A stretch of DNA of 23,930 nucleotides from a virus, in the IMG/VR virus record IMGVR_UViG_3300030098_001124, positions 1 through 23,930 of that record; one strand, written 5' to 3'. Positions within the stretch are counted from its first letter, which is position 1; each line of letters opens with the position of its first letter. Shown here in pieces: positions 16,615 to 23,930 of this stretch. Below the pieces are notes generated by a model. That model had not been told where the DNA came from. It did no database searches and was given only the letters and a program-made list of their open reading frames with translations. Position numbers and translations under genes: made by a program.

Positions 16615-19600
16615 ATGTTTGAATATAATAACGTTTTGTATACTACCGCGGACATGTACGGTCATGCGCAGGCATTAGGTTTATCTTTAAACGATTATTT
16701 AGCTGCTAATCCTGAAATTAAGGAACGAACTGATTTAAAAGAATTTATACCTGAAAATAAACGCGTTAATTTTGAAATACTAGAAAGTTCATTAATAGAA
16801 CAAGGTATTTTAATACCCGGAGAAAACACTGCTAATCAAAATTTTTTAAAACCTAATGCTCCTTATGTAGATGTAAGCGGAACAGTTATAGAGCCAAAAC
16901 CTCCAACTGCTTTAAGGAATGTAAGCAGAAAAGCAAAAAAAACAAATTTACAAGTATTAACGCCTGAGCAAAAAAAATCTTATGATGATTATTTAAAACT
17001 TTACAAAGAGGCTGTTTTTGAAGAAAGAATGAATAACGCAAGAGCAATATCAGAAAGTAAAGGTGATGGCTTTGGTAGTAAAATGATAAATGCTGTAGAT
17101 AATATGTTTTTACAGATTGCTCAAGCTTATCCTAATACCCAAATATCTAGTCTTCAATTTGCAAGACAATTATTTGGCTCTGAGGGCGGCAGCAATGTAG
17201 ACGATTATATTAAAGATTTAGCGCCTAAGCTTTTTGAAAAATTTTTACCAGGTGGTGCAGTGGGAACTGTGTCCGGTATTAGAGTTGGTAAAAGAATACT
17301 TGCTGATATATTACCAGAAGAAGTAAAAAAAGCTGGTTTAAAAAAAGCAAATAAAGAATTAATTCGACAAATCCAGTCTGCTCAAATAATAGAAGCAAGA
17401 ATGGGGCAAACAGGCTCAATAACCGAAGGATGGAAACAGGGTGATCTTGGAGAAATGGTAGCTGGAGCAGCAAATGCTGTTGGTTCATTTGGAGCATCTA
17501 TAATTATAAGCGGTGCAACAAGAGGGGCTGGTATATATACAGATTTTTTTGGTAGAGCTTATGAAAATGTAAATCAGGCTAAAGCAGATGAATTAGGTAT
17601 TAGTTTAGAACAATTAATAATGACTGGCCAAGATGATGTAAGAGCGCCTTTAGTAACAGCGGGAGCTGCAGGATTATTAGAAAGATTTGGTATAAAAGGT
17701 GTAACTAGAGCATTAAGGGCTAAACCACCCAGTTATACTAGAGCTTTAGCATTAAGAGCATCTTCAGGTACTAGAGAAGGATTAACAGAATATTTTCAAC
17801 ATGGCATAGAGCAAGTAGAAACTGCTTATGGTAAAGGCGCTAGAGGCGTAGAATTAGGAGAAGTATTTGTTAATTCATTAAATACTCAAGAAGGTTTAGA
17901 AAGCTTTTTACAAGGATTTGTTGGTGGTGGTATAATTTCTTCTGGTGGAAATTTACAAAAACAAGATGCTGCAGCTCTTGCTGGTATAGCTGGTTTAGCT
18001 ACATTTGGTGCTGATGGTTTTGTTTTAGCAGGTTCAGTATTGCCTTTGAATGCTAAATTAGCTGCTTTTAATATGAGAAGCTCAGCTAATAAAACAAAAA
18101 TAAAAAATCTTGAAGAAAAAGTACATGTACTAAAAGAGGAGTTGGCTAAAACTACTGATAAAGATGGGCAAGATATTATTATAGAAAGAATAGAATCTGC
18201 TCAGAATGAAATTAAAAAAATTATAAAAGCTGATAATGTACTTATAAATCAATTATCTGAAGAAGACATGAATTCTTTAGCTAAATTTAAAGATTTAAAT
18301 AAAGAGTTTCAAAATAAATTTAAAAAGCTTTCAGAAAAAAGAGAAAAAGGAGAAATATCACCTTCAGAATATAATACACAATCAGCTTTACTTAAAGAAC
18401 AACTAGCAGAACAACAAAAAGAATTAAACCAAGTTGTTGGGGATATATCTTTAAAAAATCAAAATATATCACAAAAAAATGCTGATCTTATAAAAATTAT
18501 AAAAGATCCAAATGCTGATCCAGCGGCAATTGAAAAAGCAAAAAATGATTTAGTTGAAAATAATCGAGGGTTTATTGAAAAGCTTATAAAAAGCACATTT
18601 AATCCTACATTAAAAAGTGGATTATCAGAACAAGACTATAGAGCAGCAATAAATTTAGAATTTGCAAAGATTATAAATTCTTATAAAATAAAAGAAAATG
18701 TACCGTTTGGTGCATACTTACAGCAAACTTTACCTAAAAGATTACCTGCTATATTTGATTTAGCAATTGAAACAAATGAACAAGGTGAATTTATTGTAAA
18801 AACAGATGTAACTGAATCTGATAATATAATAGGCGATAAAGGTATTAATATAAATACAAAATCTAATAATAATCTTGCAAATAATATAATAGGTATTACA
18901 GGTTTAAATAAAGAAGAAAGTAATACTAAAGGTAAAGAAATATTAAGTGGTAAACTTCCAGGTGTAACAGAAAAAGTAAAAGGCGATCAAAACCCATTTT
19001 TAACAGCTATAGAAAAAGCTGCTGAAGGTAAATTCTTCCAAGATATAATGGATGCAATGGGTGGTAATTTTAAACAAAACCCTGATGCTTTAAGTGAATA
19101 TGTTACATTTTTAGAAACTAATATTGCAGACATAAAAGCTGTTATTGAAGAGGCTGGTAATCAAGATTACAATAGGTATAAAAATAAAATGCTTAAAAGC
19201 TTATATAAACCTAAAAAAATTGGTAGAGCAAAAGCAGCGGAAGGAGGTACGCCTGTTGGTGAAGGAAGATATGAGTATCAAACGCCTACCGATGCAGAAA
19301 TTATTTCATACTTTAGCGAAGGTAACTTAACTACTGTTGTTGAAAGAAAGAAAACATTATCAAAAATATTATCTCATTCTGTTGGTAAACAAGCAGTATC
19401 TGAAGCAATTAAAGATCCTGCTGTTGCTGAAAAATTTAAAGATATACAAGAGCTATTAGGTAAAGAAGTTCCAGCTAATGTTGAATCACAAGTAATAGCT
19501 AAGTTAGATCGAGTAATTAAAAAGCTTGAAGACGCAAAGCCAGACCCTAATGTTTTAAGCATCAATCCAATTATAGAATTAGGTAGACAATCTTTATTAG

Positions 19601-22600
19601 GGTTTTTAAAATCAATAAGACAACTTTTAAAAGCTGGTGCAAATTTTAATAAAGCAAAATCTCAATCAATAAAAATTGCTTCAAAAGATTTAAATTTAAG
19701 TAAAAATCAAGAACAAATATTTACAAGAGAGTTAGGTCCTTTATCAGCTGAAATAATTGATAGTAATGATTTTGAAGTAATATATCTTGCCGCTATACGA
19801 GAAACTGTTAAAGAAAGATACAGCGAAGATTCTAAACGTATAATAAAAGAAATAAAAGAAAAGCTTAATGATGAAAAATTAGGTTCTAAAGAAAAAGCAG
19901 ATGTAATATTTGAGTTTTTTAAATATGAGCATTCTTCATATGTTAAAAGTTCTGCATCACACGGTCTTTGGAAAGGATCTAGTAATGAAGTTTCTTTTAA
20001 ATATTGGGAAAAACAATTTGGCATTAAATTAAAAACATTAGGTTTTGAAATACGAGACAACTCTATATTTCATAAAGATAAAGATGGCGAGTTCAAAAAA
20101 ATTACTGAATATGTAGGAAGGCCTAGCGGTCATACAAAAAAATCTGGAAGAAAAAACGATAGAGCAAAATTGATACAATATTATGAAAAAAATATTGAGA
20201 AAATGGATGCGCAATCTGAATTACATAAAAATTGGTATGTAGGTAAAGTAGCAAAGCTTTTGCTTAATGAAGGTAAACAAGCAGCATTAGATTTTATAAG
20301 TATTTCAGGCTTAGCCAGCGATGGTAGTTTAAGACTAATTGGTAAATTAAGATATGTTGAAAAAGCAGAAGGGCCATTTACTTACGAACACACTCCGCCT
20401 ATTAATGATTTACAACAGGACATGTACGAGGCTATAAATTCTACTAATAACATTAATGAAATACTAGGTAATGTAAATAATATACTTTCTAATAGTAGAG
20501 TTGATTTTATTTCTGATGCTACAATGGAAAAAGTCAATGCCGTTAATAAAATGACAGGTAAAGATATCACAAGATATAAACCTGGCAATCTTACTAAAAA
20601 AGGCTTACAAGAATTAAAAAGACCTAAGCAAAAAGTTCAAGAATCTACACAAGAGCAAGATTTAAATAAAGAGTTTAATAAAATAGTAGAACAAAGCACA
20701 GGTATAAAAGCTGAGGCTAGATTTAAAGGTGTAAAAGGAAGAAGAGGTGATGTAAAAAGAAGATTTAGATTATCTAGTATATTTATACCATATACTGCAG
20801 AAGATTTAAACGGATTAATGTATGCAGTATTACCTAAAGGTGAAGCTGGTAATAAAGCTTACGAATTTATAAAAGAACATATATATAAACCATTTAGTCG
20901 TGCAACTGAAAATATCATTAGAGATAGGATGGCAACTATGAATGATTATGATGCTCTTAAAAAACAAATGCCTAATGTTGTTAAAAAGTTAAAAGAAAAA
21001 ACTGATGCTAGTAAACCATTTTTTACAAAACGAGATGCTGTAAGAGTATGGATATGGAATCAACAAAATATGGAAATTCCAGAGTTATCTCAGTCAGATA
21101 AAAATAGTTTATTACAAACAGTAAATAACGATGCTGAATTAATAGAGTTTGCCCAAAAACTTATAGGTATCACTAAAGAAGGTGGTTATGGCGAACCTGG
21201 TCAAGCTTGGGACGCAGGTACAATAACTACAGATTTACAACAAAATATAAATGTAAATAAAAGAGCTAAATATTTAGAGCAATGGCAAAACAACGTTGAT
21301 ACTATTTTTGATGAAGCTATGTATAATAAATTACGAGCTGCTTATGGAGATAGTTATGTGAGGTCTTTAAAAAATATATTAACAAGAATGAAGCTTGGCC
21401 GTAATAGAACAGGTGGAGGTAATCCTCAAATAGATGCTTGGCTAGATTGGTTAAATAATTCAGTAGGAGCTATTATGTTCGTAAACGTTAGATCAGCCGT
21501 ATTGCAGACTATATCAACTGTAAACTACATGAATTGGCATGATAATAATCCGTTAAAAGCAGCTAAAGCTTTTGCAAATCAAAAACAATTTTGGTCAGAT
21601 TTTTCAATGATATTTAATTCTGATTATTTGAAAACTAGAAGAGGCGGATTACAATTAAATGTACAAGAATCTGAAATTGCTGAACAAGCAAAAAAGAAAG
21701 GTGTAAGGGGAGTTATTAGTTATTTATTAAATAAAGGATTTATATTAACAAGAGCTGCAGATAGTTTTGCTATTGCAAACGGTGGTGCAGCAATGTATAG
21801 AAATAGAGTTAATACATATTTAAAACAAGGTAAAACTCAACAAGAGGCTGAGCAAGATGCTTTTGCAGATTTTATGGAGTTAACAGAAGAAGCACAACAA
21901 TCATCTAGACCCGATAGAATATCTATGGAACAAGCTGGCCCGCAAGGTCGAGTTATATTAGCATTTGCTAACACTCCAATGCAGTATACTAGATTAATGA
22001 AAAGAGCAGTGCAAGATTTAGCCAATAAAAGAGGTGATAGAAAAACAAATATATCTAAGTTAATATATTATGGAGCTGTTCAAAACTTTATCTTTAATGC
22101 AATGCAACAAGCTTTATTTGCATTAGGATATGACGATGAAGAGGAAGAAGAAAAAATAAAAGAAAAATATCAAACTACAGCAAACAGCATGCTAGATTCA
22201 ATATTAAGAGGTACTGGTATGGTTGGTAATGCTGTAATGGTTGGTAAAAACTTTTTATTAGATGTTGCTAAAAGAAGCAACAAACCTAAACCAAATTTTC
22301 AAGATTCAGCGTGGAAACTATTAGATATATCTCCACCTTTAGATTCAAAAGTAACAAAAGTGAGATCTGCACTATATTCTTTAGAATATAATGAATTTGA
22401 TGAAATGGCTGCTGCGCAAACTATATCAGCATTTACAAACGTTCCAGCAGATAGAGTTATAAGGTTATATCAAAGTGTAAGAGCTGCTGTAGCAGAAGAT
22501 ACTGAAGCTTGGCAAAGAGTAGCTCTATTATTAGGTTGGAATACTTGGGAGTTAGGTATAAAACCAGAAGACGACATTAATATATCAAATGGTGGTCGTC

Positions 22601-22650
22601 TTTCAAGAAGAAGAAACACAAGAAGTTCAAAAAGACGTAATACAAGATAA
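16615..22650 (+). CDS. Giant internal virion / ejection protein with sigma-region-2-like segment
   Basis: At 2011 residues this is the largest gene here, matching by size and position the biggest ejected protein of podoviruses. In order: conserved N-terminus (LYTTADMYGHAQALGLSLND); hydrophobic Gly/Ala segments near 287-305 and 449-485 (ALAGIAGLATFGADGF) that could enter a membrane; charged coiled coil about 490-640; sigma-70 region 2-like stretch 643-715; a YEHTPP motif at 1257-1262; then a long C-terminal domain about 1387-1990 (AIMFVNVRSAVLQTISTVNY, ILAFANTPMQYTRLMKRAVQ) of the type carried by phage large polyvalent proteins. The last 17 residues are basic (RRRNTRSSKRRNTR). No lysozyme or transglycosylase motif was seen. 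Function beyond internal protein is inferred. Confidence 0.65.
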   Translation: MFEYNNVLYTTADMYGHAQALGLSLNDYLAANPEIKERTDLKEFIPENKRVNFEILESSLIEQGILIPGENTANQNFLKPNAPYVDVSGTVIEPKPPTALRNVSRKAKKTNLQVLTPEQKKSYDDYLKLYKEAVFEERMNNARAISESKGDGFGSKMINAVDNMFLQIAQAYPNTQISSLQFARQLFGSEGGSNVDDYIKDLAPKLFEKFLPGGAVGTVSGIRVGKRILADILPEEVKKAGLKKANKELIRQIQSAQIIEARMGQTGSITEGWKQGDLGEMVAGAANAVGSFGASIIISGATRGAGIYTDFFGRAYENVNQAKADELGISLEQLIMTGQDDVRAPLVTAGAAGLLERFGIKGVTRALRAKPPSYTRALALRASSGTREGLTEYFQHGIEQVETAYGKGARGVELGEVFVNSLNTQEGLESFLQGFVGGGIISSGGNLQKQDAAALAGIAGLATFGADGFVLAGSVLPLNAKLAAFNMRSSANKTKIKNLEEKVHVLKEELAKTTDKDGQDIIIERIESAQNEIKKIIKADNVLINQLSEEDMNSLAKFKDLNKEFQNKFKKLSEKREKGEISPSEYNTQSALLKEQLAEQQKELNQVVGDISLKNQNISQKNADLIKIIKDPNADPAAIEKAKNDLVENNRGFIEKLIKSTFNPTLKSGLSEQDYRAAINLEFAKIINSYKIKENVPFGAYLQQTLPKRLPAIFDLAIETNEQGEFIVKTDVTESDNIIGDKGININTKSNNNLANNIIGITGLNKEESNTKGKEILSGKLPGVTEKVKGDQNPFLTAIEKAAEGKFFQDIMDAMGGNFKQNPDALSEYVTFLETNIADIKAVIEEAGNQDYNRYKNKMLKSLYKPKKIGRAKAAEGGTPVGEGRYEYQTPTDAEIISYFSEGNLTTVVERKKTLSKILSHSVGKQAVSEAIKDPAVAEKFKDIQELLGKEVPANVESQVIAKLDRVIKKLEDAKPDPNVLSINPIIELGRQSLLGFLKSIRQLLKAGANFNKAKSQSIKIASKDLNLSKNQEQIFTRELGPLSAEIIDSNDFEVIYLAAIRETVKERYSEDSKRIIKEIKEKLNDEKLGSKEKADVIFEFFKYEHSSYVKSSASHGLWKGSSNEVSFKYWEKQFGIKLKTLGFEIRDNSIFHKDKDGEFKKITEYVGRPSGHTKKSGRKNDRAKLIQYYEKNIEKMDAQSELHKNWYVGKVAKLLLNEGKQAALDFISISGLASDGSLRLIGKLRYVEKAEGPFTYEHTPPINDLQQDMYEAINSTNNINEILGNVNNILSNSRVDFISDATMEKVNAVNKMTGKDITRYKPGNLTKKGLQELKRPKQKVQESTQEQDLNKEFNKIVEQSTGIKAEARFKGVKGRRGDVKRRFRLSSIFIPYTAEDLNGLMYAVLPKGEAGNKAYEFIKEHIYKPFSRATENIIRDRMATMNDYDALKKQMPNVVKKLKEKTDASKPFFTKRDAVRVWIWNQQNMEIPELSQSDKNSLLQTVNNDAELIEFAQKLIGITKEGGYGEPGQAWDAGTITTDLQQNINVNKRAKYLEQWQNNVDTIFDEAMYNKLRAAYGDSYVRSLKNILTRMKLGRNRTGGGNPQIDAWLDWLNNSVGAIMFVNVRSAVLQTISTVNYMNWHDNNPLKAAKAFANQKQFWSDFSMIFNSDYLKTRRGGLQLNVQESEIAEQAKKKGVRGVISYLLNKGFILTRAADSFAIANGGAAMYRNRVNTYLKQGKTQQEAEQDAFADFMELTEEAQQSSRPDRISMEQAGPQGRVILAFANTPMQYTRLMKRAVQDLANKRGDRKTNISKLIYYGAVQNFIFNAMQQALFALGYDDEEEEEKIKEKYQTTANSMLDSILRGTGMVGNAVMVGKNFLLDVAKRSNKPKPNFQDSAWKLLDISPPLDSKVTKVRSALYSLEYNEFDEMAAAQTISAFTNVPADRVIRLYQSVRAAVAEDTEAWQRVALLLGWNTWELGIKPEDDINISNGGRLSRRRNTRSSKRRNTR
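18541..18759 (+). other. Sigma-70 region 2-like segment of the giant internal protein
   Basis: Codons 643-715. 'LVENNRGFIEKLIKSTF' resembles region 2.1 (NLRLVVSIAKKY). 'SEQDYRAAINLEFAKIINSY' resembles region 2.2 (DLIQEGNIGLMKAVEKF). 'VPFGAYLQQTLPKRLPAIF' resembles regions 2.3-2.4 (FKFSTYATWWIRQAITRAI). Order and spacing fit, but the aromatic cluster used for promoter melting is mostly absent. A structural mimic is possible. Confidence 0.45.
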
Positions 22651-22652
22651 TT

Positions 22653-22787
22653 ATGGCAAAAGACGCATGTTATTATAAAGTAAAGGCAAGGTACAAAGTA
22701 TTTCCTTCTGCATACGCTAGCGGAGCTATAGCAAAATGCAGAAAAGTGGGTGCCGCAAATTATGGAAAATCATCAAAAAAGAAGTAA
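22653..22787 (+). CDS. 44-residue basic two-Cys protein
   Basis: This tiny gene starts 2 bases after the giant protein's stop, with a TAATTATGGC leader like its neighbours. It encodes 44 residues: MAKDACYYKVKARYKVFPSA opens it and GKSSKKK closes it, with Cys at 6 and 29. I recognise the 'DACY-K-VK-RYKV-PSAYASGA-KCRK' pattern as a small family common in marine viruses (probably DUF6321, number from memory). K+R is 12 of 44 against one Asp. Too small for an enzyme; nucleic-acid or virion binding is inferred from charge. It is the first of five similar small genes. Confidence 0.8.
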   Translation: MAKDACYYKVKARYKVFPSAYASGAIAKCRKVGAANYGKSSKKK

Positions 22788-22808
22788 AACAATTAAAAAT
22801 TAAAAATT

Positions 22809-23042
22809 ATGCCAGGAAAAAGCAAAACAGGAGATGTAAATGAATCATCATACAAGATGGGACATTCACCTAAAAAAATGGGACATTCGCCTAAAAAAAT
22901 GGACCACGCAATGAAAATGGACAAAAAAAATTTTAAGCCTCATAAAATGTATTGTAAAGATGGGTCAACGCATAACGCTAAGACTTATAAAGAACATATG
23001 GCGCTTAAAAAAAGAGGTTGCGGCCATACTAAAAAGAAATAA
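22809..23042 (+). CDS. 77-residue His/Met/Lys-rich protein with MGHSPKK repeats
   Basis: Encodes 77 residues with 20 Lys, 7 His and 8 Met. Two exact heptad copies of MGHSPKK (residues 17-30) are followed by a degenerate MDHAMK. The C-terminal half (HKMYCKDGSTHNAKTYKEH, KKRGCGHTKKK) has Cys 49 and 71 with His 45, 55, 63 and 73, so a metal-binding fold is conceivable, though spacing does not match a standard zinc finger. The stop overlaps the next start by one base (TAATG). Leader AAAAATTATG is the Bacteroidota type. Function unknown; the family of short H/M/K-rich phage proteins is familiar but unnamed to me. Confidence 0.75.
   Translation: MPGKSKTGDVNESSYKMGHSPKKMGHSPKKMDHAMKMDKKNFKPHKMYCKDGSTHNAKTYKEHMALKKRGCGHTKKK
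22857..22898 (+). repeat. Two tandem 21-bp copies in the 77-residue gene
   Basis: Copies at 22857-22877 and 22878-22898 encode MGHSPKK and differ by one silent base (TCA/TCG). A decayed third unit follows (ATGGACCAC). Length is a multiple of three, so copy number can change without breaking the frame. Confidence 0.9.
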
Positions 23043-23320
23043 TGGCTGATCCTAAAAAAGGAACAGGTAAAAAACCAAAAGGCTCAGGTAGACGTTTATA
23101 TACAGACGAAAACCCTAAAGATACCGTTGGTATTAAATTTGCAACTGTACAAGATGCTAGAGCAACATGCGCTAAAGTTAAAAAAATTAACAAGCCTTAT
23201 GCTCGAAAAATTCAAATACTAACGGTTATGGAGCAAAGAGCGCGTTTTGGTAAAAAACCACAACAAGCAGCTATTGCTAAAAGATGTAAAGCAGCATTAA
23301 AAAGAAAACATGGCAAGTAA
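23042..23320 (+). CDS. 92-residue basic two-Cys protein (DUF5824-like)
   Basis: Encodes 92 residues, 27 of them K or R. The N-terminus (KKPKGSGRRLYTDENPKDTV) is a pattern I know from a small family in marine and large viruses, probably DUF5824 (number from memory). The rest is a helical basic domain (DARATCAKVKKINKPYARKI, AAIAKRCKAALKRKHGK) with Cys 43 and 82. No catalytic motif. It starts on the last base of the previous stop and its own end overlaps the next gene by 11 bases, so translation is coupled. Likely nucleic-acid or virion-associated by charge; unproven. Confidence 0.75.
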   Translation: MADPKKGTGKKPKGSGRRLYTDENPKDTVGIKFATVQDARATCAKVKKINKPYARKIQILTVMEQRARFGKKPQQAAIAKRCKAALKRKHGK

Positions 23321-23558
23321 AAGACCTACATGGAAAGATTCCGATGCGCCCGACGCTAAAGGTAAATTTAAAGAATTATCTTGCGGTGCATTAGCTAAAT
23401 GGATGATTAAATCTAGAAAAGGCAATATGCAAAAAATTGTTGGCAGTTTAAATCAACAATATGTATTTAATAGAAAGAAAAATCCTAGCTATGCTAAAAA
23501 AATGGTATGCGCTAGAAATAAAGCAAAACAATTATTAAATGGCAGTAAGAAAAACTAA
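23310..23558 (+). CDS. 82-residue basic two-Cys protein
   Basis: Encodes 82 residues, K+R 21. It opens with KRPTWKDSDAPDAKGKFKEL, has Cys 25 (ELSCGALAKWM) and Cys 67 (KKMVCARNKAKQL), and is helical by composition between them. The start lies inside the end of the preceding gene (11-base overlap) and the end overlaps the next by 20 bases. Length, charge and two-Cys arrangement match its neighbours although the sequence does not. I recognise it as a recurrent small phage protein but cannot give a family name or function. Confidence 0.72.
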   Translation: MASKRPTWKDSDAPDAKGKFKELSCGALAKWMIKSRKGNMQKIVGSLNQQYVFNRKKNPSYAKKMVCARNKAKQLLNGSKKN

Positions 23559-23817
23559 AAAAGGATTAGCTCTTAAACGTTGGTTTAAAGAAAAATGGGT
23601 TGATGTACGAACAGGTAAGCCTTGCGGAAGACGTAAAGGAGAAAAACGTGGTACACCATATTGTAGACCCAGTAAAAGAGTATCGAGTAAAACTGTAAAA
23701 ACAGCTGGTGAAATGTCTGCTTCTGAAAAAGCAGCTAAGATAAGAGAAAAGAAAAGGCTAGGCCAACCAGCAGGTAAGCCAAGAAGAGTAAAAAACGTTA
23801 AAAGAAATAAAAAATAA
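23539..23817 (+). CDS. 92-residue very basic two-Cys protein (DUF5872-like)
   Basis: The most basic of the set: 21 Lys and 13 Arg of 92 (37%) against 6 acidic residues. The N-terminal block (KKGLALKRWFKEKWVDVRTG, PCGRR, RGTPYCRPSKRVSSKT) is what I recall as DUF5872, present in phages and large eukaryotic viruses. Cys 29 and 42 are 13 apart and each sits in an Arg-rich turn. The C-terminal 45 residues are a Lys/Arg tail. The start overlaps the previous gene by 20 bases. Charge suggests binding DNA or RNA, perhaps as a condensing or virion-packaged protein; not demonstrated. Confidence 0.8.
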   Translation: MAVRKTKKGLALKRWFKEKWVDVRTGKPCGRRKGEKRGTPYCRPSKRVSSKTVKTAGEMSASEKAAKIREKKRLGQPAGKPRRVKNVKRNKK

Positions 23818-23849
23818 GTAATTACATATAGTATAGAAACTTAATAGTT

Positions 23850-23930
23850 ATGGCAAAAAAATTATCAGAAAATACGGAAGTGCAACTTGATCTCAAAACT
23901 ATCGGAATGATAGTTGGCGGAGCTATTGCT
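23850..23930 (+). CDS. N-terminus of a probable membrane/holin-like protein (truncated by window end)
   Basis: The frame opens with ATG after TAGTTATGGC and is still open at the last base, giving 27 residues (MAKKLSENTEVQLDLKTIGM, then IVGGAIA). A polar N-terminus followed by a Gly/Ile/Ala-rich hydrophobic run at the edge looks like the start of a transmembrane helix. I recall 'LSENTEVQLDLKTIG-I' opening small one- or two-helix membrane proteins in marine phages, some annotated as holin-like. It follows the basic gene set by 32 bases. Confidence 0.6.
   Translation, partial: MAKKLSENTEVQLDLKTIGMIVGGAIA

Noticed and set aside
19707-20060. 117-codon reverse-strand frame inside the giant gene
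   Set aside because: Isolated, no recognisable domain, no start context, and fully covered by a strongly supported gene on the other strand.
1-23930. tRNA genes, CRISPR arrays, integrase or attachment sites
   Set aside because: None found; gaps are too short for tRNAs except two that are occupied by hairpins, and no spaced direct repeats were seen.

Overview
This window is the structural (virion morphogenesis) module of a tailed bacteriophage. It is almost entirely coding, every gene lies on the + strand, and nearly all gaps are under 70 bases. The order is TerL nuclease end, portal, small head protein, acidic scaffold-like protein, major capsid protein, neck/adaptor proteins, tail-hub/stabilisation proteins, a GNAT-like protein, internal virion proteins, a run of tiny basic proteins, and the start of a membrane (holin-like) protein. 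There is no tape-measure gene, sheath gene or tail-tube series. The hub resembles the packaged-DNA stabilisation class, and three consecutive genes look like ejected internal proteins. A short-tailed (podovirus-like) particle therefore fits best. Many of these proteins resemble families I know from marine viral metagenomes; that is recalled family knowledge, not a search result.

The host is probably a member of the Bacteroidota, likely a marine flavobacterium. Start codons are not preceded by Shine-Dalgarno sequences. Instead they follow A/T-rich leaders such as AAAAATTATG or TAAATG, which is the initiation style of that phylum. The DNA is AT-rich, roughly 30% G+C. The few perfect AAGGAGG strings lie inside genes and lead nowhere.

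Layout: 3-1208 is the C-terminal part of terminase. 1209-6769 is head assembly (portal, 118-aa head protein, scaffold-like protein, major capsid protein), closed by a hairpin terminator. 6838-9574 holds an unplaced head/neck protein and two neck/adaptor proteins, with a 17-bp hairpin after the first. 9578-14065 is the tail hub, apparently split into two same-frame genes around an inserted Ig/cadherin-like display module. 14066-16612 holds a GNAT-like protein and two internal virion proteins. 16615-22650 is a 2011-residue internal/ejection protein. 22653-23817 is a translationally coupled set of five small basic proteins, each with exactly two cysteines. 23850 onward is a truncated membrane protein.

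Points most worth a second look are a stretch resembling sigma-70 region 2 inside the giant internal protein, the split hub with its display module, and the basic two-cysteine protein cluster. No CRISPR array, tRNA, insertion sequence or integrase was seen, and no gap exceeds 300 bases.
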